This document shows, piece by piece, positions 6,668 through 12,173 of a DNA stretch of 12,173 bases (positions are counted from its first letter, which is position 1; each line of letters starts with the position of its first letter). Source of the DNA: Erythrobacter sp. (GTDB lineage: Bacteria > Pseudomonadota > Alphaproteobacteria > Sphingomonadales > Sphingomonadaceae). The position numbers and the translations under genes are program-made. The notes under the pieces are model-generated. The model searched no databases. It was not told the DNA's origin and saw only the letters and a list, made by a program, of their open reading frames with translations. The stretch lies in assembly GCA_002695185.1 (NCBI GenBank), contig NZOF01000191.1, positions 1-12,173 on the forward strand. The letters are read 5' to 3'.

Positions 6668-7740
6668 TGACCGGCACCCGAACCCGGGACATCGCCATCA
6701 TAGTTCCGGCCCGCAACGAGGCGGATCGGATTACCGCTTGTCTGACGGCACTGGCCGGACAATCCTCCGCGCGCGTCAGGGTAATCCTGGTGGTCAACAA
6801 CACCACGGACGACACCGCCGATTTGGCCTGCGAGAGCGCTGGTCGGCTTGGTATAGACCTGTCGGTGGTGGAATGCACATTTGCCTCGCACGAAGGCGTC
6901 GGCACCGCGCGGCGGATCGGCTGCGATCACGCGCTGCACACCATGCCGGGCTTGCGCACCCTGCTGACGACGGATGCCGATTGCGTCGTTGCACCGGACT
7001 GGATCGCGCAAAACCTAGCGCATCTGGAAAATGTGGATGCGGTCTGTGGCAGGATCACGCCACTGGCGCCAGAAGCGGGCATCCTTGCGGGAATGGATGC
7101 GCAACTCGGCGCCCTCGAAGGGTCCTATCGCCGGTTGGTTCAGGACGTCTTTGCCCGCCATGTCCAAGGCCACGCGGAGATTGCAGGCACACACGGGGAA
7201 GCGGCCGGGGCAAGCCTGGCCGTCACGCGGTCGGCCTATGTGATGGCGGGCGGCTTCGCACCCGTCAAATGCGGCGAGGACCGCCGCCTCGTCCGCGCGT
7301 TGCGCCGGGTCGGGGCAAGGGTCCGCCATGCCGGTGACGTGACCGTGCAAGCCTCGTGCCGCCTGACAGGACGCGCGACCGGAGGGATGGCCGATGCGCT
7401 GAGGGCGCGCTTAGGCAGCGCAGATTACCTGATCGATGATTGCCTGCCGCCCGCGGACTGGCTGATCCGGCAGGTCCAATGCAGCCGCCTGGGGCCATGG
7501 CCAATGCTGGTGCCCGCCCGGCTGAGGCTGAACGTTCGGGATCTGCCTCGCCACATCGAAATGCTCGAAACCTTCCGGAATTCGGAGTGGGTATCTCCCG
7601 CTCCGAGAATGCCGGTTGCGCCGCTGTCCGAATCCCACACGGACGGCGCCGCATCGGAAAGCGGGACGGCGATTGTCACCACCGTCCCGCCACACCAACT
7701 GTCGGCCCAGCCGACCGACCCTGAAAGGAGCCTAACGTGA
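6667..7740 (+). CDS. Family 2 glycosyltransferase with low-complexity tail
   Basis: A 357-residue GT-A fold transferase. It starts with the nucleotide-binding strand IAIIVPARNEADRI, has LVVNNTTDDT in the next loop, the metal-binding DAD at 103-105 (TTDADCV), and a GED at 203-205 that is the probable catalytic base region. It contains no convincing membrane span. The catalytic core ends around residue 300. The last ~55 residues are rich in Ser, Thr, Pro and Ala, which suggests a disordered tail that is unusual among its neighbours. Translation starts at ATG 6667, sharing one base with the upstream stop, with GGAGGG at 6655-6660 as ribosome site. The stop overlaps the next GTG by 4 bases. In similar clusters I recall, a GT2 gene of this kind accompanies the acyl-CoA dehydrogenase, PIG-L and NodS-like genes, so it probably belongs to their core set. 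Confidence 0.86.
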   Translation: MTGTRTRDIAIIVPARNEADRITACLTALAGQSSARVRVILVVNNTTDDTADLACESAGRLGIDLSVVECTFASHEGVGTARRIGCDHALHTMPGLRTLLTTDADCVVAPDWIAQNLAHLENVDAVCGRITPLAPEAGILAGMDAQLGALEGSYRRLVQDVFARHVQGHAEIAGTHGEAAGASLAVTRSAYVMAGGFAPVKCGEDRRLVRALRRVGARVRHAGDVTVQASCRLTGRATGGMADALRARLGSADYLIDDCLPPADWLIRQVQCSRLGPWPMLVPARLRLNVRDLPRHIEMLETFRNSEWVSPAPRMPVAPLSESHTDGAASESGTAIVTTVPPHQLSAQPTDPERSLT

Positions 7741-8222
7741 CAAAGTTGAAAGACCTATACATCGAGGAACTCCAAGATCTCTGGTCTGCGAACGACCAGA
7801 TGTCCGAGGTAGTTTCGGCCATGGCCGATAAGGCCTCCGACAGCAAGCTGGCCGATCGGCTGAGCGCGGCCAAGAACGGGATCGACCAGCACACCCGGTT
7901 GTTGAAGTACCTTCTCGAGGACATCGATGCGGACGTTGAGAAAGAACACTGCAAGGGCATGGAAGGGCTGGTGAAGGAGGCCCGCAAGCACGCGCTGGAC
8001 AGCGATTTGAGCGGAGCCGCGTTGGATGTGGCGATCATCGCGCAATACCAGCGCATGTGCCACTACGGCATCGCTGGGTTCGGCACCACCAAGGCCTTTG
8101 CCGAAGCCCTTGGCGAGAACGACGCCGCGCGCAAGCTAGATGATGCGCTCGACAACATCTACGAGTCTGATGACTTTATGACCGAACTGGCCGAACGTTC
8201 GCGCAACGTCGATGCGGGGTGA
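7737..8222 (+). CDS. DUF892/YciF-like ferritin-fold protein, probable stress protein
   Basis: A 161-residue, all-helical protein of the DUF892 (YciE/YciF) family, whose members form ferritin-like four-helix bundles and are often induced by stress. Support is the N-terminal LKDLYIEELQDLWSANDQM, the middle CKGMEGLVKEA, and IIAQYQRMCHYGIAGFGT. In canonical family members the latter reads like VEHYE, so the two Glu residues expected to bind metal are here C108 and G111, and metal binding may be altered or lost. Start is GTG 7737 with AAGGAG at 7725-7730, overlapping the glycosyltransferase stop by 4 bases; this is the clearest ribosome site in the operon, so expression may exceed that of the upstream genes. 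No direct chemical role in glycan assembly is evident. Its presence argues that the operon is expressed under stress. Confidence 0.88.
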   Translation: MTKLKDLYIEELQDLWSANDQMSEVVSAMADKASDSKLADRLSAAKNGIDQHTRLLKYLLEDIDADVEKEHCKGMEGLVKEARKHALDSDLSGAALDVAIIAQYQRMCHYGIAGFGTTKAFAEALGENDAARKLDDALDNIYESDDFMTELAERSRNVDAG

Positions 8223-8571
8223 TCTTCAAATTCGCCGGATCCGCCCTCCGACCGTCTCGATGATCCTGACAATCAATACAGGCACAGGATGCAGGGCCCA
8301 ATGTCACAAAAACATACCGACCGTCATCGATCAGCCGTCGCAACAGGGATGAGCGGAATAGAGAGGCGGTGGTGAAAGCCGTCCGAAGCCCGGACACGGG
8401 GCAGGATATGGCACCCCGCAACCCGGCGCTTCGCTCGATCCGCGCTGTCTCGCTGAGGGCCTCGCGCCCGCATCAGCGGTTCCGCCCGGTCGCCGCCGCC
8501 GCGCGCATCGCTCCGATTAGCTGGCGTGGAGGTGGCCAGGCCGGAGCCGGGGGCGTTGCCCACAGGGTGAC

Positions 8572-8581
8572 CCCTATAGGG
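8572..8581. repeat. Perfect 10-base palindrome CCCTATAGGG
   Basis: A self-complementary decamer within the convergent intergenic region. It might be a protein-binding dyad, but no second copy or neighbouring promoter supports a role. Confidence 0.3.
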
Positions 8582-8687
8582 CTCTTCTCAGATATCTCGA
8601 CCTGACGCTGCAACCGTCGTCGTTTGACCAGTCACCGCCGTGCAACAAGAAGCACAAACGGCCGCATGTCGATATGAGTGCTTTGAA

Positions 8688-8708
8688 GGGATATGGGATA
8701 TGGAATAT
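8688..8708. repeat. Three tandem 7-base units (GGGATAT, GGGATAT, GGAATAT)
   Basis: Two identical heptamers are followed by a third with one substitution. The tract is AT-richer than its surroundings and lies 40 bases past the end of the SRAP gene. It is probably a small slippage repeat of no known role. Confidence 0.6.
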
Positions 8709-8747
8709 TGCCTGAAGGTCGCTGAGATTCGGGGGTTCTGCCAGACC

Positions 8748-9365
8748 TCACACGGAAGCGTCGACCAGCACCAGCGCCCCATCCGGCAGCGGCCGCTGGA
8801 GCTCTGCCGCCGCGATACCGTCCATCCATGCCTGCCATTGGCTTTTTTCGGTCAGGATCACCGGCATCGCTTTGGGATGCACAGCGCCGACTTCGGCATT
8901 GGGCGGGCAGGTCAAGAATGCGTAGAGATCGTCGGTGGTCTCACCGTCCTTCACCTTGCGCAGGGACGTCCAGTTCCTGATCTCGATCCCTGCGAAGAAC
9001 ATCGGGCTCCCGTCGGCAGCTGCGAACCACTGGTTGCCTTTTCCCTTTCCCCGAGGCTCTGCGAAGCTGGTGAGCGGCACGAGGCAGCGATGTTCGCGGC
9101 CCAGCCATCGGCGCCAATGGGGCGAGCCGAGGTTGCGGATGTTGGTGACGCCGGGATCGCGGGCGGTTTTCAGCACCGATGGCGGCGACGGCAGGCCCCA
9201 GCGGGCCATGGCCAGTTCTGGACCGCTTTCACCGTGTCGAACGATCGGGGCCATCTGGTCGGGATAGACTTCGCCCGGGCGCAGATTGCCGGCCCGGTCG
9301 GTCAGACCTTCTACGATCTGGCGCATGGCTTCTTGGGTCTTGGTGTGGCTGTATAAATTGCACAT
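8748..9365 (-). CDS. SRAP-domain protein (SOS response-associated peptidase, YedK/HMCES-like)
   Basis: A 205-residue SRAP protein. The family (E. coli YedK, human HMCES) forms a covalent thiazolidine link between its Cys2 and abasic sites in single-stranded DNA, protecting them. I chose the ATG at 9365 because it gives MCNLYS, so that Cys2 becomes the N-terminus after Met removal; the ATG 24 bases upstream would bury this cysteine. Other catalytic positions are visible: N75 (TNIRN), E103 in SFAEPRG (where many relatives have an FYEW-like motif), and H163 in AVHPKAMPVIL. The FAEP form and the NLRPGEVYPDQ stretch mark a divergent subfamily. The gene lies 64 bases downstream of dnaE2 on the same strand, probably co-transcribed, which fits a role in damage tolerance during translesion synthesis. 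No LexA box (GTTC-N7-GTTC) is seen in the gap between them. Confidence 0.9.
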   Translation of the reverse strand: MCNLYSHTKTQEAMRQIVEGLTDRAGNLRPGEVYPDQMAPIVRHGESGPELAMARWGLPSPPSVLKTARDPGVTNIRNLGSPHWRRWLGREHRCLVPLTSFAEPRGKGKGNQWFAAADGSPMFFAGIEIRNWTSLRKVKDGETTDDLYAFLTCPPNAEVGAVHPKAMPVILTEKSQWQAWMDGIAAAELQRPLPDGALVLVDASV

Positions 9366-9429
9366 CTCTCGACCCTTCTCCTTGGTCAATCATTCGCCTT
9401 GCAAGGCTGCCGGTCAAGTCATCACCCCC

Positions 9430-12173
9430 TCAGCGGAAGTCCCGTGTCTTCACCCTGATGCTGTCGAGATGCAGGTCGCGGATATACATGTCGCGCGTGC
9501 GCAGGCCCTTGGGTGTCGGATCGCGTGGGTCTGGGCCGGGCGGTCCGCGATGGAACTCGTCACCGCGCCCGTGGGGCAGCGGGAAGGCGGTGTCGCGTTC
9601 GCCGACGCTGGCGAGGTCGCGCGAGAGATCGGCGATCTGCTGGACGACGAGATGCACGACCTCGCCCTCGCGCTGGACCGGTCCCCGCGCGGCGATCATG
9701 CTGGCGGAGAGGATGATGCGCCGGTTCGCCTCGAAGATCTTCGGCCATACGACGAGGTTGGCGATGCCGGTTTCGTCCTCGAGCGTGATGAACATCACGC
9801 CCTTGGCCGAACCCGGGCGCTGCCGAACGAGGACCAGTCCCGCGACCTCGTGCCAGTGCCGATTGCGGGCTACGTTGATCTGCGCGCAGGTAACGATGCG
9901 GCTGTGGGCAAGCCCCTCGCGCAGGAAGGCGACCGGGTGGCAGCGCAGTGTCAGGCCGGTATGGCTGTAATCGGACACCACCTCGCGGCCGGCGGCCATG
10001 GGGCGCAGGGCGATACCGGGCTCGGTGCCTTCCGTCTGGGCGGCGGCGGCGAACAGCGGCAGTTCCTCGTCGGCCAGGCCCTTCAGCGCCCAGAGGGCAT
10101 CGCGACGGGCAAGGCCCAGGGAGGGGCGGAATCCATCGGCCTCGGCGATCCGGACGAGGCTGGCCGACGGCACACCCGCGCGGCGCCAGAGATCCTCGAC
10201 CGAGGCGAAGGGCGTCTCGGCGCGGGCCAGCACGAGGGCGGCGGCGTGAGCATTGGCAAGGCCCTTGACCATGCGCAGCCCCAGCCGGACGGCGAAGCGG
10301 CCGTCATCGGCCTCCGCAGGTTCCAACGTGCAATCCCAATGCGAGGCATTGACGCAGACCGGGCGGATCTCGACACCATGATCGCGGGCATCGCGGACGA
10401 TCTGCGCGGGTGCATAGAAGCCCATCGGCTGGGCGTTCAGAAGGGCGGCACAGAAGGCATCGGGATGCCAGCATTTGAGCCAGGACGAGGCATAGGCGAT
10501 CAGGGCAAAGCTCGCCGCGTGACTCTCGGGGAAACCGTAGCTGCCGAAGCCCTCGAGCTGCTTGAAGGTCCGTTCGGCGAAAGCCGCATCATAGCCGCGC
10601 GCCACCATACCGCCCACCAGTTTGTCGCGGAAAGCCGAGACCCCGCCGGTGAACTTGAAGGTGGCCATGGATTTGCGCAGCATGTCGGCCTCACCCGGGG
10701 TGAAGCCCGCGCAGTCGATCGCCACCCGCATCGCCTGTTCCTGGAACAGCGGCACGCCCAGCGTCTTGCCCAGAACCTTCTCCAACTCGGGCGTCGGATA
10801 TTCCACCGGCTCGCGCCCCTCGCGCCGGCGCAGATAGGGATGGACCATGTCGCCCTGGATCGGGCCGGGTCGAACGATGGCGACCTGCACGACGAGATCG
10901 TAATAGGTGCGCGGCTTCAGCCGTGGCAGCATCGACATTTGCGCCCGACTTTCGATCTGGAAGGTGCCGAGCGTGTCGGCGCGGCGGATCATGGCATAGG
11001 TTCGCGGATCCTCGGCCGGGATGGTCGCGAGGTCGTAATGCGCGCCCTTGTGGAGCGCGATCAGATCCAGGCCGCGCCGCATGCAACTGAGCATGCCGAG
11101 CGCCAGCACATCCACCTTCATGAAGCGCAGCGCGTCGATATCGTCCTTGTCCCATTCGATGATCTGCCGGTCGGCCATGGCGGCGGGCTCTATCGGGACC
11201 AGATCGTCCAGCCGCTCATGGGTCAGAACGAAGCCGCCCGGATGCTGGCTCAGATGCCGCGGTGTTCCCATCAATTGACCCGCCAGATCCAGAACCAGCC
11301 GCAAGCGACGATCCTCGGGGTTCAGGTTCAGCTCGCGGAGCTGATCGTCGGTGACGCCGTCCTCGGACCAAGCCCAGATCAGGCCCGACATGGCGCCGAT
11401 CAGATCTTCGGGCAGGCCCATCGCCTTGCCGACATCGCGCAGCGCGCCCTTGGCGCGATAGCGGATCACCGTGGCCGTCAGCGCGGCATGGTCGCGGCCA
11501 TAGGTCTCATAGACCCACTGGATCACCTCCTCGCGGCGCTCGTGCTCGAAATCGACATCGATATCGGGCGGCTCGTGCCGTTCCTCGCTGACGAAGCGCT
11601 CGAAGAGCAGATCGTTGCGGCCAGGATCGATCGCGGTGATGCCGAGAACGAAACACACGGCCGAGTTCGCCGCCGATCCGCGCCCCTGGCAGAGGATGCC
11701 GCGTGATCGCGCGAAGCGGACGATGCTGTTCACGGTCAGGAAATAGGGCGCGTAATCCAGCCGCCCGATTAGCCGCAGTTCGTGGTTCAGCGATGCGGTG
11801 ACCTCGGGCGGGATGCCCTCGGGATAGCGTTCGGCGGCACCCTCCCATGTCAGCCGGGTCAGCGTGTCCTGCGGGCTTAGCGCCGGATCGTCGCGTTCCT
11901 CCGGGTATTGATAGCGCAGCTCGTCGAGGCTGAAGCGGCAGCGATCAGCGATCTCGACGGTTCGTGCCAGCGCGTCGGGATAGCGGGCAAAGAGCCGCCG
12001 CATCTCTTCCGGCGGCTTCAGATAGCGGTCGGCATGGCGTTCGCGACGCAGCCCGAGGCTTTCGACCGTGACGTTGTGGCGGATCGCGGTGACGACATCC
12101 TGCAGGATGCGGCGGTCCGGCGTGTGGAACAGCACGTCATTCGTCACCACCGTCGCCACGCCCATCCGCGCGG
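9430..12173 (-). CDS. dnaE2: Error-prone DNA polymerase DnaE2 (ImuC), 5' end beyond window
   Basis: The visible ~914 codons are the C-terminal part of a C-family polymerase alpha-subunit homologue that performs mutagenic translesion synthesis, usually with ImuA and ImuB. The frame is open to the right edge; the ATG at 12165 is internal, because the sequence around it ([12 protein letters not shown]) belongs to the late PHP domain, and about 150-200 residues are missing. The palm has the catalytic PDIDVDF (codons at 11548-11568) and the third Asp in KVDVLALG (codon 11110-11112), so the enzyme should be active. A SQHPGGF motif follows between them. Fingers, a helix-hairpin-helix region and an OB fold ([14 protein letters not shown] to LVVQQIADL) follow, and the tail ends with the DnaE2-like KTRDFR. 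These features favour DnaE2 over the replicative DnaE1. Any imuA-imuB and LexA box would lie upstream, off the right end. Confidence 0.95.
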   Translation of the reverse strand, partial: ARMGVATVVTNDVLFHTPDRRILQDVVTAIRHNVTVESLGLRRERHADRYLKPPEEMRRLFARYPDALARTVEIADRCRFSLDELRYQYPEERDDPALSPQDTLTRLTWEGAAERYPEGIPPEVTASLNHELRLIGRLDYAPYFLTVNSIVRFARSRGILCQGRGSAANSAVCFVLGITAIDPGRNDLLFERFVSEERHEPPDIDVDFEHERREEVIQWVYETYGRDHAALTATVIRYRAKGALRDVGKAMGLPEDLIGAMSGLIWAWSEDGVTDDQLRELNLNPEDRRLRLVLDLAGQLMGTPRHLSQHPGGFVLTHERLDDLVPIEPAAMADRQIIEWDKDDIDALRFMKVDVLALGMLSCMRRGLDLIALHKGAHYDLATIPAEDPRTYAMIRRADTLGTFQIESRAQMSMLPRLKPRTYYDLVVQVAIVRPGPIQGDMVHPYLRRREGREPVEYPTPELEKVLGKTLGVPLFQEQAMRVAIDCAGFTPGEADMLRKSMATFKFTGGVSAFRDKLVGGMVARGYDAAFAERTFKQLEGFGSYGFPESHAASFALIAYASSWLKCWHPDAFCAALLNAQPMGFYAPAQIVRDARDHGVEIRPVCVNASHWDCTLEPAEADDGRFAVRLGLRMVKGLANAHAAALVLARAETPFASVEDLWRRAGVPSASLVRIAEADGFRPSLGLARRDALWALKGLADEELPLFAAAAQTEGTEPGIALRPMAAGREVVSDYSHTGLTLRCHPVAFLREGLAHSRIVTCAQINVARNRHWHEVAGLVLVRQRPGSAKGVMFITLEDETGIANLVVWPKIFEANRRIILSASMIAARGPVQREGEVVHLVVQQIADLSRDLASVGERDTAFPLPHGRGDEFHRGPPGPDPRDPTPKGLRTRDMYIRDLHLDSIRVKTRDFR

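Larger units (their letters stand above)
8223..8747. other. Convergent intergenic region with no recognisable gene
   Basis: The 525 bases between the ends of the two convergent operons hold short open frames on both strands, but none has family-like sequence, a good ribosome site, or composition that stands out. No tRNA, strong hairpin-plus-T-run terminator, insertion-sequence end or CRISPR unit is visible. A 10-base palindrome and a 7-base tandem repeat are listed separately. Confidence 0.6.

Noticed and set aside
8176..8421. An 81-codon minus-strand frame downstream of the DUF892 gene
   Set aside because: It overlaps the end of the DUF892 gene and shows no recognisable family sequence.
8369..8605. 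A 78-codon plus-strand frame in the intergenic region
   Set aside because: Arg/Ala-rich with no motif or convincing ribosome site; treated as chance.
9366..9429. Possible LexA box between dnaE2 and SRAP
   Set aside because: No GTTC-N7-GTTC or close variant is present in the 64-base gap; SOS control would more likely come from upstream, beyond the right edge.
9286..11706. An 806-codon open frame on the plus strand
   Set aside because: It lies antisense to dnaE2 and part of SRAP, both of which have clear catalytic motifs. Its translation shows no family-like motif and is explained by GC-rich codon bias on the opposite strand.
12163..12165. ATG as the true start of the polymerase
   Set aside because: The sequence immediately after it is internal PHP-domain sequence and the frame continues open to the window edge, so the gene begins outside the window.

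Overview
The window looks like chromosomal DNA from a GC-rich alphaproteobacterium, most likely of the Rhodobacterales/Rhodobacteraceae type. The grounds are the base composition and codon use, a DnaE2-type error-prone polymerase gene, and the sequence flavour of the Crp/Fnr-like regulator. This placement is inference from protein character; no rRNA or other taxonomic marker is present.

There are three blocks. (1) Bases 1-651, plus strand: the distal part of a Crp/Fnr-family regulator whose N-terminal third is not readable in frame (truncated, or frameshifted near the left edge). (2) Bases 652-846: an intergenic region with two hairpins and a candidate general-stress (EcfG-type) promoter. It is followed at 847-8222 by a tightly packed eight-gene plus-strand operon. 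In order the genes encode a membrane processive-type GT2, a soluble GT2, a GT4, an acyl-CoA-dehydrogenase-like flavoprotein, a PIG-L/LmbE de-N-acetylase, a NodS-like SAM methyltransferase, another GT2, and a DUF892/YciF-like ferritin-fold protein. All seven junctions overlap by 1 or 4 bases. (3) Bases 8748-12173, minus strand: dnaE2 (imuC), running off the right edge, followed 64 bases downstream by an SRAP (YedK/HMCES-like) gene. This is an SOS/translesion module, and the rest of any imuA-imuB cassette would lie beyond the right end. A 525-base convergent intergenic stretch (8223-8747) separates the two operons and holds no recognisable gene.

The most interesting element is the operon. Four glycosyltransferases would build a glycan or glycolipid. 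The de-N-acetylase would free an amine on an N-acetylated sugar, the NodS-like enzyme could methylate it, and the dehydrogenase-like protein could desaturate or bind an acyl group. This resembles the chemistry of Nod-factor synthesis (NodC/NodB/NodS) using mostly unrelated proteins. A stress-associated ferritin-fold gene is translationally coupled at the end of the operon. The product is unknown to me, so the pathway is a hypothesis built from family assignments; no transporter, acyltransferase or polymer-export gene is visible in the window.
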